A stretch of DNA of 64,000 nucleotides from Acanthamoeba castellanii str. Neff (GCF_000313135.1 NW_004457641.1:105002-169001); one strand, 5' to 3'. Numbered from the stretch's first letter, positions 12,801-26,274 are shown. Numbers and translations are program-made. Notes: generated by a model not told the origin, from the sequence alone.

Positions 12801-14170
12801 GATTATTTGGCTGAACCTTGTGCTGAAGCTTGTCCAGCAGAGCCGGCAAGCCGGCACTCTCAAAGGCCGTGCGCATCCGCTCCCGGGTCTTCAGGTGCTT
12901 GGACTCGTGAGGATCATCACCCACGCCCTCCACGGAGACGTTCAGCAGGTAGAGCGCGTGGACCGTCGACTCCAGGTCGCCGGTGCTCTCGGCCTTACAT
13001 GACCGAGTAGTAACTTGAGGTGAGCAACGCCCCATGATGTAAGGTCAGAGCACGTGGGAGGGGGGCTCACCTCAGCAATGATGCGCAGCGAAGTGGCGAA
13101 TATGCTCGGTTCGGCCATGAGCGGCTGCAGAGAGACCAGGCCCTCGTGGAATGCGGAAGTCAAGTCGCCCATGCTGCGCGAAGCGACAATAGGGGCGAAT
13201 TTAGAAAACGGCGTGGTTGGTGCACCCAGCCGGGTGTGATGCGGGCATGTGTGTACCGGGAGATCGGGCAGTGCGACACGATCATGTGGATGGCCCAGAG
13301 GCACACCTTGCGCACTTCCGGATTGGCCAGAGATGTCGCGAGCAGCACGATCTGTTGGTGCAGCGTCTTCTTGCTGCCCTCGGTGAAGGCCTTGAGACCC
13401 ATCTGTTTGACGCATGCACCACCCACGGACGTGAATGAGAAAGGAACTGTAAGTAGAGAGCTGTGGAGGAGGACGAGAGGCGAGGGCAGAAGAAGTGGAT
13501 GAGCGAATCCCAACCGGTCGACGCAGCAGTGGCAACAGACATGCTGTGCACTCCAGGAAGGCTTCCTTGGCTTCGTGTAAATCGATGGCGTGCTCCTTGT
13601 GCTTGTCCTTTGGCTCGAACGTCCTGTGCGCGGACACATCAGCCGAATCAGCCCAGCATGCACACGCACCACCGCACACGCACACGCACACACCACCGCA
13701 CACGCAGTGCACATATGATGAAGGTGTGAGATCGAACCGCCAGAAGAGATCTTCGTGTACGTCGAGCAGGCAGCTGATGCCGTTGTATTTGATGAACTGA
13801 TCGAGGAACGCGTTGCCCTGCGCGAGAAGGGTGGCCTGCAGCTTCACCATGAGCCGCTTGGTGACCCGCCCACGCAGAGCGTTCACCCAATACAGCGGGT
13901 GGTCCTCCTGTACCACACCCACAGTTCCGGGTCACACGACTGCTGACTCCCGTTTCATAAGGGGAAGGGGGAGTTACCGCTTGCTGCTGAAGGGGAATGG
14001 CCTCGTGTGAATCACTGGCCAGCAACGTGCTTGCCAATCCTTGGGTGCGGAGCGTGCCAGCCTTGGAGGAGATTGAAAAGAAATGAGATCTAATCCAAGA
14101 TCATGAAGAAAAAAACTGCCACACTGCCGTGAGGTACCAGAAGGTTCTCCAGATTGAGTTCGGTTTCCAT
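6895..14170 (-). CDS. CLU-A: FH3-like / PH / CLU / TPR / C2 multidomain protein
   Basis: Many-exon gene of roughly 1,600-1,700 residues. In order: a formin GBD/FH3-like helical repeat region (about 13,980-13,000; DHPLYWVNALRGRV, VRKVCLWAIHMIV); an acidic disordered linker (12,750-11,960); a PH-like domain (about 11,960-11,270, ending KQQQWWMKAIVMHKG); a CLU domain (about 11,190-8,870) with YRLSATSILPVGS, IYGSADGGKTV, FYVLDTARVFPP and the CLU signature AGINVRYMGHLRKH; TPR-like helices (about 8,700-7,760); and a C-terminal C2 domain (7,520-6,895; SDPYCVV, NPAWNETFNM, VAVWDWDRI). The start METELNLENLL joins by splicing to AGTLRTQGLAS; both are in phase. CLU proteins bind mitochondria-related mRNAs in other eukaryotes, but this one lacks an evident CLU N-domain and has signalling modules instead, so a scaffold role is more likely. 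It lies 160 bp downstream of kinase-A on the same strand. Exon edges are approximate. Confidence 0.85.
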
Positions 14171-14330
14171 CAAGGCGGCAGATCCTCAATTATTTGCTTC
14201 AAGTGTTTGTGAAAAATCGAATTACAATAATAAACACTGCGGCTCACCCAATTCTGTTCGCGTAACCAAGGCAGGAATGCTGGAATGCTGAAGAATGTCG
14301 AGTACAAAATTCTCCTGACCGGTCCGTACG

Positions 14331-17300
14331 CTACACGACGCTGGGCTGGTAGGTGTCGTCTTCTTCGTCGCCGGCAATGAGTCCGTCGAGGAAGGCCAGC
14401 ACGTCGTCCATGTGCGGCCGCTTGCCGGGCGAGGCGTGCCAGCACCGCTTCAGCATCTTGGTGAACTCGGGCGGGCAGTCATTGGGGATCTGGGGCCGCT
14501 TGCCCTCGAGCACGTCGAGCGACACGCCCATGAAGTTGCGCCCGGCGAAGGGCTCCTTGCGCGTGAGCACCTGCCACATGACCACGCCGAAGGAGAACAC
14601 GTCGGCCCGCTCGTCGTACTTGTCCCCGCGGATGACCTCCGGCGCCGTCCAGCAGGGTGTGCCGCACCGGGTCATCGTGGCGTTCTCCTCCTTGATGCGC
14701 GCGAACCCGAAATCGGCCACCTTCACGTTCCAGTTCTCGTCCACCAGCAGGTTGGACGGCTTCAGGTCGCGGTGCACGATGATGGGGTGAAGTGAGTGCA
14801 GGTAGTTGATGCCCAGCGCGGCTCGTCGCAGCATTTGGAGCTTGTGTTGCCACGTGAGCTTGATGGAACTGTCGGTGAGGATGTCCTTGAGCGAGCCCTG
14901 CTTCATGAACTCGGTCACGATGCACAGGTTGGGTTTCTTCACACACGCCCCTGTTTGATCGGACGAAACAAACAACAATGTCAGCTCTCCAAGTTCGTGG
15001 GTGAGCTGTCTGGGGTTTCGATTGCATACCGATGAAGAGGACGATGTTGGGGTGGTGAAGCTCCGACAGGAAGGCCATCTCGGCGCGGAACTCGAGCATG
15101 CGCCGCTCGTCCAGCTTCTGCTTGATGAACCGCTTCACCGCCACCTCCACGCCCTTCCACCTGCCGTGGTACACCGTGCCGTAGGACCCGAGGCCCACCT
15201 GCCGCCCGACCTGGATCTCGGCGAAGTCGATGATCCAGCGGCACAGGTTGGCCGACGTGAGGAAGGTGTCCTCCTTGAACATCATGCCCTCGCCCACGAC
15301 CGTCTGCACTTCGCTGCCGGCACTGCTGGCCCCCGAGATCGTGCTTCGGTTCGAGGAGGCGCGCGTGCTGGTGGACCTGTCGGCCTCGTGATCGAGGTTG
15401 TCGATCGCCACGCCACCGAAGAAGCGCCCCTCCAGCCCAGCGATCTTCAACTCGTACAGCTTCGACCCTGTGCGCAGCCGGCCGACAAGAAGAGAAGAGC
15501 GGAATGTCAGAAGAGAGAAGTGCAAGTGTTGAAAGAAGAGCGTGGAATGGAAGGTATGGATGGGGTCTAGACCTCGTGGGTGGTCGGGCATTTCGAAGCG
15601 ACCGAGCCCAAGGATGACCTTCCCCTGGGCCGCGAGGTCGTTCTTGACCCGGACGTAGGTGGCCTGACTCATCACGATCTGGCCGCCGTGTGTGAGAGCC
15701 GTGATCCGGGCCGCGGCGTTGACCACCGGTCCGATGTACTCCATGCGCCGCGTCATCGGATCGCGCACCATGCGTGGAGTGCCCACGTGCACGCCCATGC
15801 GCACCCGCAGGCCCTTGAACATGACCCGATTGTCGGTGTCGCCCCACTCCTCGGCCGCGCCCGGGTGCTCCAGCAGCTCCTCGGGCCAGAAGGCAGCGAG
15901 CAGGACCTGCTGCACCTCCGAGCACCAGGCCAGCGCGTCGGTGGAGTGCTGGAAGGCCATGCAGAACGAGCCCTCGCCCGAGTTCTTGTCCTTGATGAAG
16001 ACCACCTCGTAGCCGCGGTGCTTTTGCAGCGCGCGCCGCAGGATGTCGTTGTGGAGGAGCGTGGCGTCGCGCATGGCGGCGGCGTTGAACTCCCAGAGCG
16101 AGGCGGCGCGCGTGATGTCGGTGAACACGATCGTCACCTCGCCCTCGGGCGGCCGCACGTCCTTGCCAGTCATCGGCGCCGCCGCCAACGAGTTCCGCGA
16201 TGAGTGGGACGAGCCCACGGACGAGTTGGTGGCTGAGGGCAGCGTCCACGACCCGAAGCTGTTCCTCTTCGGTATATTGGCCAATCCCGAGTTGCCCGAG
16301 GAGGACGAAGTCTTGGAGGTGTAGGTCGTCACGCCGGCCGATGTGGAGCCGCCGTGCATGGTGGAGAGGCGGGTCATGATCTCGAGGAACGTGGGGCGAA
16401 TGGTGGTGTCGTGGTGCCAGCAGCTCGTGATCAGCTCGTCGTACTCTGCCGGCCATCCGCCCAGGTTATGCGGCATGTGCGGTCGGAGGCCGTCGCGAAT
16501 GACGGAAATGGCCACCGCCGAAGGGCTGTATCGCAGAGCAAAGGCGTCAGTCAGGGGGTGGTGAGCGGGCCGTGTGCCAGCAGAGGTGGTTGTGTACCTT
16601 AGGCCGAAGTAGGGCTGCTCGCGGGTGAGCAGCTCCCACAGGATGATGCCGAAGCTGTACACGTCGGCCAAGATGTAGTCCACGTCAGCCGATTCGTTGA
16701 GAATCTCGGGCGCCGTCCAGTGCACGCTGCCGCCGATGTCGCGCTCTGCGCCCTTTCCGATGTCCTCCTTGAACTTGGTGAGGCCGAAGTCGCTCACCTT
16801 GACGTTCCACTTGGTGTCGAGCAGCAGGTTGAGCGACTTGAGGTCGCGGTGCACGATGCCCGACGAGTGGAGGAAGTGCATGCCCTTGGAGGCCTGGTAG
16901 GCCATCTTGGCCTTGAGCGCGAACGGCAGCTCCGGAATCAGCTCGTTGTGCAGCAACTGTGTTCGTGTCGCGTTGTCGTGGACGTAGAATGATAAGAACC
17001 GGACCAAAGAGACCGAGATCGATTTGGGGGGGGATTGGTGCGTACGTCGAACAAACAGCCGAGAGCCATGTACTCCATGACGATGCACATTTTGGGCGCC
17101 TTGGTCGACGCCGCCATGAACAGCACCACGTTGGGATGCCTCAACGCCGTCATCACCCTCACCTGTGACGTACACATTGTATACCAAATAAGCAAGATGG
17201 GATGCACACAGCAGAGCTCTTGGGGAGTACCTCGTCCTTGAATCGCCTCGCCATGTCCTTGGTGACCCGTTCGGCCAACATGACCTTGACGGCCACTTCG

Positions 17301-20300
17301 GTGCCCTTCCACGTGGCCCGGTAGACCTCGCCGAAGCCACCCGTGCCCAGGTGCGCGCCGACCTCGAGCTCGTCGTACCGGATCTCCCAGTCGTCTTCGC
17401 CTCGCTTCCTGGCGCGGGAGAGGTACCCGGCCCAGATGATGGCACCGACCAGTAGCAGGCAGCAGCAGAACGCCAACGGTATGATCGTGCCTGTAGGGAG
17501 ATGGTTTCACAGTCAGCGGCCTGGGCTGGTCCAGGGGGAAATGGGCGGGCGAGGAGCTACCGAGCAGGATGGCCACGAGCTGGTCGTCGCTGATTCTGGA
17601 TTGGGAGAGCTGGTCGCAGTACTGGCCCGTTCGCCCCGAATTGCACTGACACACGCCGTCGGTGCATGTGCCCTGGTCAGAGCACAGCATTCCGTCGTTG
17701 ATGCACCCGGCGTAGCTGCTCGCCGCAACGCCGTCGCACGTGAAGTTCTTCATCAGCCTGAGAAAGTAGCTCTTGGCTCTGGCAATTGACGACGCCAGCA
17801 CGTAGTTTTGACTAGAGGCGGGAAAGCAGAATGTGACTATGTGAGTGCGCCACTACGGAGTGTTCGCAGGGGGGACGAACCTGATGGCCACCTGTTCGGC
17901 GTTGGGGTCGAATTGCGACCACCACAGGAAGTCGGCCAGCGCTCGGGCGTCGCTGCAATCGTTCATTGACTTTTGTCGGTAGATGATCGAGGCGAAGGTG
18001 GCGAGCGGCCAGCTTGCTTCTCCTTTGCCTGAAGCCAAGTAGTAGCACGGTGACAACAATGGTGAGTTTAGGGTGCTACCGGGACTGGTGGCCGGCCAGG
18101 GTGGTGACGTACCCAGTACGAGCGACGTGTAGGCGAGCGGGGTGCCAGATTGGAGGAAGTCGTTCATCGCGCTCGCCACCGAAGTCATCGAGGCGCGCAC
18201 CGTCTTGTTGGCCGGATTGATCATCGACGCTACGCCCAGCGAGCGGCTCTGAACATACAAACCTCGCGGGTTTAGATCTAATCTACGGTCAAAATGGGCG
18301 CTTGGGGGCGGGGTATCACACCTGCAGAAGCGGCTGGTGCATCCACGTAGCGATCGAGTACGTGGTGGACCGCAGGAGCGACGTGAGCCCTACGCCGTCA
18401 GACGCTGTCAGCGACCTGTTGAACGCGTCCAAGACTGGGAAGTGGGGCAACCCTCCAACACCGACCTTGCCAAGGCAAGCCGTGAGCTCGTACGGGGTCT
18501 TCTTCTTTGAGTGTGTTGATCAGTTGGGTGAGAGGGTACCTGAGCGGCAAAGCTGGGCACGGTGGCGTTGAGCATGTAGGTGAAGAGCTGCGTGATGGCC
18601 GAACTTTCGGAGAGCGTGACCACTACAATCGGCTGGGCGGGTAGTAGGGCGGCGACAACGGGCGAGTTGATGCTCTTGATGCGCGAGTCATTCCACATGG
18701 TGATCGAGTTCAAGTAGATCGCTGCCAGCGTCTCACAGTCGAGCACCAAATAGTTGCCAGCCAGCTCAGGAATGTTGTATCCTGAAGGCAAACACATAAA
18801 ATGACCGTGTGAGAGAATGTTCCAATAAAATGTGCAGGCACGAGTGAGTATCACCTGGGGCCAGGGCAAAGGCGGCGGCAGGTATCTGGCCCACGTCGCT
18901 CATTTGTTGTACCCAGCCGTCGGTGAGCGCGTTGACGCTTACACCGAAATCAGAGTTGTACTGGACCAGCTGCTCCTTGGCCACGGTTGACGTCTCCTGG
19001 TAGTACTTGAGCTTGCTCTGGTCGGCCGACCACGAGACCGACCACGAGGTTATGAGCGATAGCTCCGCCCCAACGCCCACCAGGAATGCCTTGGTGAAGG
19101 CCTGTTGCCCGTTGCACTGTACGCCGTTCAGCTGGTTGATGAGCTTCTTTCGCAGGCCGATGTCCAGTGGTGCCACGTTCGCTGCGATCGCTGTCGAAGA
19201 CGCCCTGTTGCAAGGAGATAGGCGTAAGAAGGCTTGGTGAGAAACCACTCGCAACTGCAGTGTGATAAATGGGACAGCAGTCAACGGCGTACTCGTCATT
19301 GGTGTCGATCCACGAAACAAAGTTGAGCAGCTCCTGCACGTTGGTGCAGTCGGCGTAGCTTCCGTTGAAGTCCATGGAGAGGAAGGTAAGGTAGGCCATG
19401 GGCCACGAGTTGGTTCCATTGGCGTCGAGGATGTCCACCGTAAACTCGCCGTTGTCGTAGTAGGCCTCAAAGTCGGCCTGCGCTTGGGCGTTAGTGTCTT
19501 CTTGACCAGGAGGAATGAGCAGGGAGGGTTGTGCGTTCGCCGTTGTAGAGAAGGGTACCATGGCAGACTGGACGGAGGCGACGCTGGGATCAACGAGGGT
19601 GCCTGCCTTGTTGTACATGCGCATGAGAGGCACCTGGCCCACGGTCTCGGCAAAGTTGAGGAATGTCATGCTGTAGTTGGTTTGCTGTGTAGTTCACTCG
19701 ATGCGGTAAGCAAGGAATATCCACCAAACGTCAAGCGCACATGAACGATAGAAACGGGAGGAGTGGTGTACCATCATCCAGGCAGCACGAGCAGGTGATG
19801 AGCCGGAGATGAGCTTCAGTGTGCCGCCGCTTGCGGCACCCGGAAGCTTTCCAAAGGTGCGGTTGGCCGCGGCGAAAGCCACGCGGAAGTCGTCGCTGAA
19901 GCTCTCCAGCGTTTTCTTAAGCACCTCGACGAACGAAATGGTGATGGTGGAGTCGATATAGCCGACGGCGATCGGCTCCGACGGTAGCTTGCCCACCAAG
20001 GCAGGGTTGAGCTCTCGAATGGCTGTATCGTCCCACATCGTGATCTCTCCAGCCCAAATCGCGGCCAAGACCGTCCTGTTCATGATCTGTGTAGCAAGAC
20101 GGCATTGAGTGAGCGATTGTTTGGGTGTAGGTTGGGGGGGGGGGCGATAAATACCAGGGCGGGGTCCGAGGAATGGAGTGAGGGAATGTTGTAGCCCATG
20201 GCCATCGCCTGTGCCGCCAGAGGCAGTTGTATCAAGTTGCTGAAGTCATTGCCAAAGACGCCGCGGTCCGTGGCAAGGAAGTCCTATCGGTAGGCACGTT

Positions 20301-20779
20301 ACGCTTTTGGTGAGTTTACTTATTATTTTAATTATTGTTTTTATTTCTTTATTTATTTCTTCAAGAACCACCAAGCCCAACAGAGAAGCGGTGCTAGCGA
20401 CGTACCACGATGCCTTGCGAGTACTGGGTGAGGGCCACCTGCAACCCAGGCTGGCTGTAGTTAATTCTGCGGGAAGGGGCAGGTGAGCCCGCAGACGTAG
20501 GAGAGAGGGGGAAGAGAAAAAGAGGAAGGTGGCGCACCTGACGTCGTCGCGTGTGTATCGGTAAGCATGCGCCCAGGCAGCTAGGATGCCCGCGGAGTTG
20601 GAGCTACCAGCTCCATCAAGCTGCACGCCGGCCGCGCCTGCGTCGTTGCAAGAAAGTGAGAATGAGAACTAGCGGCTCGAGAAGGGAAGAAGAACTGTAC
20701 CGGGCGAAACGTGCGACGTCAGGAGGAGGAACGCCCACACGGCCACGATGGTCACGAGAGCTGGCGTCGACGGTCCCAT
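14331..20779 (-). CDS. Kinase-A: receptor with PstS-like ectodomain, TM, kinase, class III cyclase, second kinase
   Basis: The start at 20,779 gives a signal peptide (WAFLLLTSHV) that splices into AAGVQLDGAGSSNSAG, the start of a PstS-like binding domain (IMNRTVLAAIWAGEITMW, AIRELNP, MYNKAGTLVDPSV). A second PstS-like module follows (YNIPELAG, NSITMWNDSRI). Then a Cys-rich EGF-like segment (17,760-17,600; CQCNSGRTGQYC), a membrane span (17,480-17,410), kinase 1 (GTGGFGEVY, VAVKVM, HRDLKSLN, SDFGLTK), a class III cyclase (16,140-15,590; VTIVFTDITRA, YIGPVVNAAARI) and kinase 2 (15,230-14,390; GLGSYGTVY, VAVKRF, HRDLKPSN, ADFGFAR). Both kinases are TKL-like and keep the catalytic Lys, Asp and DFG. 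The cyclase is atypical at its second metal position (GEGSF where EGDxF is usual). Likely role: plasma-membrane receptor coupling a small ligand to phosphorylation and perhaps cyclic nucleotide. Length about 1,700 residues; ligand unknown. Confidence 0.9.
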
Positions 20780-22258
20780 CAGCCTCGTCGGGGCGTTTGC
20801 TCAGGGTTCAGGAGAGTAGAAGAATGGCCGCAGAGTTGTCTGACGGGGGAAATGGGCGCACGGGGTGAAAGACGACCTGGTGGTAGTGTTCGCCTTGTGC
20901 AATCACGCTGACGTGGGAGAGCCGCCAATTCGCCGGCGTGTGAACATGTTGTCACCCGCAACAGAGCACACCGAAGATGAGCTCCCCGGAGAATGGCCGC
21001 TGATCAGCAGCACAGATAGCAACACACTGCCTTGCCACAACATTTCGCACAAACTGCTATTTCACCCAATCCCGAACGGTCCTATTGTCACCCAGACTCC
21101 GCACGAACAACTGCCCACGTCCAGTTGCGACTTTATTCTTCTTTGGTCCCACAATAGCCCCCGGGCGAGAGTGCTGCGCGGGCAAAAGGGCGCGTCGCTG
21201 AGTGTTGTAAGATGGGGCGAGGGAAGCCCCGGCGAGCCTTCCTGTACCATTCACTTGGCGGCAGCGGCGAACCGACCAGTCAGCATGTTACTTCGAACAT
21301 CAACCATCAACTACTCATGCATCAATCCCGACGATTCACTTCATCTTCTTCGATCCACGATACCTTCACCAACTTGCGGCGAGGTGCAGAATAGGTGGGA
21401 GCCAGCGCACACCGACGCTGCGCGACAATGAGATACCACTACTTTCCGCCACGAACGAGCCGGCCTCGCCACCACAGGCGAGGCGCTGAGCTTGTCGACC
21501 CGCACGAGCTCCTTCCACGGAGCTCAAGCACTTCACTCGACGGCCGGACCCCTCCACGACGGAGAGAACTGGCCAGTCGACCACCAATCCAACTCCAGCC
21601 TTCATCCGCTCCACCCCCTTCGATGGCCTCAACCACCGGTCACCCGCCAACACACCCCTCGCACTCGCGAAGGGTTGGGGACCACCCACGGCCATGGAGA
21701 GCAATCAAGCCCACCCAGCGGCCAAACACAACGACCGCGCGGAGCCGGAACCACTGAAGGACACCTACATGCGACGCCAACTTCCCTCACCCTCTTTTTT
21801 GTCACTCATGTTGAGTGAGTGAGTTCATTACTAGGTTGGTGTGGAAAGGTGGAGCTTCTTGAGGAGCACCTTGCACTTCTGATCGCAAAGAGCCAGAACT
21901 CTGACGTTTGTGGGGCACTGGGCACTACTGGACAATACTGGGCGTGCTTCACACGGCTTTTGTTTTTACTCAGAGCAGAGCACCACGGTTTCTGTCGACA
22001 AACGGGGATTGTGGGGCGGGTTGTCAGGTTTGCTGTGGGCGGAGAGTGACTGCGAATTAGCGCCCATCTTCACCGCCACAGGCCCCTCACTCCCATCCTC
22101 AGACTAAGCCGCGAGTAACGAAGCTGCCCTCCCTCACTCGCACCGTCTGCTGCCATTTTCCAAGGGCATACCCGAAAAATTCACCCATTTCTGCGTTTAT
22201 CTGGGTCCATTCGATTGATTTGGTCGAGTAGCAACTGTGCACGCATTCGACTGCGAAG
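20780..22258. other. Divergent intergenic region between kinase-A and the WD40 gene
   Basis: About 1.5 kb with two divergent genes facing outward, so it should hold both promoters. Open frames here (for example + 20,865-21,431) lack domain features, splice logic or composition like neighbouring genes. I see no RNA gene or repeat. Confidence 0.5.
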
Positions 22259-25200
22259 ATGAATTCGTCGTACGAGGAGAGCAGCAGCTCGGACGAGGAG
22301 GAAGAACACAAATACAGGCGTCATGGAAAATCTTCTGAAGACGAGGATGAAGATGAAGAGGAAGAATCAAGCAGTGACAGCGATGACGAGGAGGAAGACG
22401 AGGAAGAAGATAGCGACGACTCGACATCAAGCGAAGAGTTGAAGCGCAGAGCGAAGAAGAAGAACAAAGACAAGGGTAAGGAGAAGGGCAAGGAGACGCT
22501 GGGGCGAACCGCCATGAAGCGAGCCGCGATGGAGGAGGGAGAAAGGGTGGGCTCGATCCCGCATGCGGCTGACACTTCACCTTCGATCGCGCGAGCTGTT
22601 ATGTCGCCTCGCCTTAGCGGTGGCAGCAGTGGAGGAGGAATAGATCGAACGAGCAGTGGCAACATCAGACAGCGCCCACCATTGACTGGTGCCCCCCCCC
22701 TCTCCTCATTTCTTGATTTGATATTGGCGTCGTTATTTCAGCTACAAGTCAACCACTTGCCTTCGATTGGGTCAAATGGCTTTACTTTCGTACGCACTTG
22801 CCGCTGCATCTTTTGACTGTTTGCTACGTGAACACGGTGTGTCATTAGCAGATAGCACGGCCGTGCTAGTGCGTGGGATGCGAGCAGGCGGAATGACGGA
22901 CGAAGAGCGCGAACGCGAGCTGGAGCGTGAGAAGGAGAAGGCGCAGCGCAAGGAGGAGCGCAAGAAGGCCATCAAGAACCTCGACACCATCATCTCCTCG
23001 CTGCAGGAGCTCGAGGACCTGCCCCACGTCGACCAAAACGGACGGCGAGACAGTAGCGGGCCGCGCAGTGGCGGCTACACCGACTCTCGTGAACGGTGGC
23101 ACAACACGAACTCGGCTCGCAACGTGGACAGCTCGCATCACGAGTCCTTCTCCTCGGCCAGCACGGAGCGGAAAGGCGACGGCGAGGAGAAGGAGCGGAC
23201 CAACAGCCGGGGCAACGGCGACGACGGCAGCAAGTCCGGCGGCGGCCAGCGCAACAGCAACGACAAGGAGAACAGCAGCAGCAGGGAGACGAACAACAGC
23301 AAAGGCAAGGAAAAGGAGGGCAGCAAGAAGGGTGGTCTGGTGCGGCTCAGCATATTCCACAAGCGGACGCCCAAGGACAAGGAGAAGCCTGCGAGGAAGG
23401 ACTCGAAGAAGAAGCCAACGAAGAAGGCCGGCGAGTCCGAGCAGGGCGAAGCGGGCGAGGAGAATGGCTACATCAAGGTGCGCATTCGCCCATCTTCTTC
23501 CCTCACTGGCTGGCAGTTACTGATTGTTTGTTGGCGGTCGGGCCTGCGCAGGTTGAAAAGAAGAACAAGAAGAAGGACGCAACATTTAACAAACTGTACC
23601 AAGTACAGACGCTGGGCGAACAAGAAGGCGGACATTACGGTACATGAGATCGCGTCACCTCGTTTCTGCTCGCTCGGCCTTGCACTTACTCACCGCGATC
23701 ATCAAAACCACAAAAGGTGCGATCTGGGTGATGCAATTCAGCCCCGACGGGCGATACCTCGCGACTGCGGGCAGTGACGGTGTACTGCGCGTGTGGCGGG
23801 TGGACCCCAAGTTTGCCACGGGTGAGAACAGTTGCCTACCCCCTCGCTCGTTATCTCACGCCGTGTTTGCTTATAATTGCTCCGTCACCGGTTGCCTCTC
23901 ATTTTTACATATCGACTGGCCGTCGCAGATGAAGGCAAGCAGGGGCGGCTCACTCAATTGCTGGATCCTGTTTGCTACAAGAGTTTCCCTGGCCACACTC
24001 TCGATATTCTTTGCATCTCCTGGTCGAACGTATGTCCCCTTTGTGCCCGTGGCGCCTGCACGCAGCCCCGTCGTTTGACACACTTACATTCTTCTTCCAC
24101 ACAGAACGAATTTCTGCTCTCTTCATCGATGGACTGCACTGTGCGACTCTGGCACATGTCGTGCGATGACTGCGTCTCGTGCTTTGAGCACAAGGATTTT
24201 GTCACCACAGTCGCGTTTCACCCGATCGTAAGCTTCCCCTTTGCTTCCCCCGATGCTTGCGTTTTCGTCTGGCCATCTCACTGACTCGAAACGAAACCTG
24301 GAATTTATGGTGTATTTACAGAACAACAAGGTGTTCATGAGCGGAGGTCTGGATAAGCGAATCTACGTTTGGAACATCCCTCGCAAGCGAATCGCGTTCC
24401 AAGTGGAGATTGGCGACATGATCACGGCGGGCGCATTCGTGTCCGACAAGGGCGAATATCTCGTCGTTGGCACCGACACTGGCAAGCTCCTCTTGTGCGA
24501 GACTGAGGTGCGACCTCTCCGTATGACCACGCCACCACGATTGTTTTTGTTCTAACTTCTTCATTCTTCCTCTGCTCTGTTCATCGTCCACTGAAGGAGG
24601 CCATAACAAAAGAGCCCACGAGCCCGGACGCGGAGGGCTCGACCTCGCCACGGCCCACAATCGTACGCACAGCCACTTGGTCGCTTAGTCGCCACGGCTT
24701 GGCCCACTTGAGTATGGCTCGGCCGAAGCCGCCAGCATGATTCTCATCCCCCCCCCCCGCTTGGCAAACATCGCAGGAGATGAAGGTGGCCAAGGAGATG
24801 CATGTTCACAACTCGCGATTCAAGGCCAGAGATCACATCCGCCGCAAGGTTACTGGAATTGAGGCCTCGAAGGACGGCAAACATGTACGCATTTCCCACG
24901 CGTGTTGAGTGCGCAGCCCGGGCGAGCGTTTCAGTGCCTAGCTGACTGGTGTGTTGTTTGTCTCTCTTTCCTCTTCCTGATGGCCAGATGTTGGTGTCAT
25001 CGAATGATTCTTCGGCACGGTTGTACAGAACCAAGGATTTTTCGTTGATCTGTAAATACGCCGGTTACACCAGCAGAGAGTTCCAGGTCAAAGCGACACT
25101 CAGGTTCGTTGCTGCCCTCCGTTCTTCTTTCCAAGCTCGTTCTTCGCCACCGTTTCCGTCTTCCCATGCCTCGCTCACACCGCACCGTTCCCCCCCCCCC

Positions 25201-25541
25201 GCAGCCCTGACGGCAAGTACGTAGTCGCGGGCTCCGAGGACCAGAATGTATTTCTGTGGGAAGCGGGAAAGGAGAAACGAAACAAGGCGTGCGAATTCTT
25301 CCAAGGTACGCAGCACTTGCTCGATCTACGACTCACGTCCGTGCTTACAGCATCCCACTCATCAACACCATCCTCGTCTTCTTCTTTCACCAACGCGACA
25401 GTCACCGATGAGGAAGAGGGCATGGCCACGGCTGCGTCGTTTGCGCCGGCATTCGAGGGCGTGCACGGCCAGGTGGTCGTAGCCGCCTCGCTCGACGGCG
25501 AGCTGCACGTCTACCACAACGAGCAGCCCGAGGAGAGCTGA
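22259..25541 (+). CDS. WDR44: WDR44-like WD40-repeat protein
   Basis: WDR44 (rabphilin-11) is a Rab11-binding protein of endosome recycling in animals; the same role here is inferred. The first exons encode a Ser/Glu/Asp-rich tail with runs of acidic residues, then a long Lys/Arg/Asp/Asn/Ser-rich charged segment to about 23,480. WD repeats follow after splicing: GAIWVMQFSPDGRYLATAGS, FPGHTLDILCISWS, HKDFVTTVAFHP, FMSGGLDKRIYVWNIP, DMITAGAFVSDKGEYLVVGT, RRKVTGIEASKDGKH, LVSSNDSSARLYRTKDFSL, SPDGKYVVAGSEDQNVFLWE and a final blade to the stop. The order (LITAANF-like, then KITGIEP-like, then TSNDSRIRLYDLRDLSL-like) is specific for WDR44 relatives rather than WD40 proteins in general. The start ATG at 22,259 is the first in a frame open into the acidic tail. 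About ten short introns. Confidence 0.87.
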
Positions 25542-26274
25542 GTACCCACCACCAACCCAAACACACGCAGCCGCAAGGAGAGGAAGAGGCGAGCGAGAGC
25601 CAACGAACGTGATCATTTGCTCGAGTGTCCCTCACACTCAACCGAACATCGCGTCCCTGTCTCCTCTCTTTTGTTCTCTGTATCTTCTCGTGCGGCCAAA
25701 CTAAAACAAAACGACCTATTTATACCGATTTATGTATATATTATTTTTATTTTTACCCATTCTTTAATTTCACACAAAATAATTGTTTATTTGCTTTCTA
25801 CTTTCCGTTTCCCAGTCTCGTTTCCGGAATAAAGGTGGGAATTGCTGCGTGACGCGGGAAAAGAGGCAACGCTTTCCATCTTCTCGGGTTCTCTCCGTTT
25901 CGCCCCCCGTCCGTCGCCACAGCACGAATCACCCCATTTGATTTGTAACAGCTTCAAGGCACGAGAGGTGCGCCAGCTCCTTCTCGTTTTCTTATCTTTT
26001 GATCAATTCCTTTCCCCGGAGCTGTGGCTGGGCTTCCAATGTTCTTGTCTGATTATATTTATTTAGATTTATCCAAGAAGCTCATTTTATACTAATAATA
26101 TTGATATATTATTTTAATCTCCATTTTATTTGCTCTCCAGCCCAACTTGGGTGTTGGGCCAAACCTTGCGGTGCCAAGAAATAGAACTCTCTCTCTCTCT
26201 GAACACTCTCCTCTCTTCTCGTCGCTGGCCCTGACTCCCTTTCATTGCGTCGCGCGCACGCCCGCGTCGTACAG
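25542..26274. other. Intergenic between the WD40 gene and the CRT-like gene
   Basis: Tandem (+/+) spacer. A strongly A/T-rich stretch (25,690-25,800) follows the WD40 stop and probably carries its polyadenylation signals; a second AT-rich patch lies at 26,085-26,125. No gene seen. Confidence 0.6.

Noticed and set aside
14412..16203. Long plus-strand open frames opposite kinase-A (for example 14,412-14,795 and 15,580-16,203)
   Set aside because: Antisense shadows of GC-rich conserved exons. The minus strand has catalytic kinase and cyclase motifs at the same place; similar shadows lie opposite kinase-B.
20865..21431. 188-residue plus-strand open frame in the 20,780-22,258 spacer
   Set aside because: No domain, repeat or splice partner and no typical composition; lies in a divergent promoter region.
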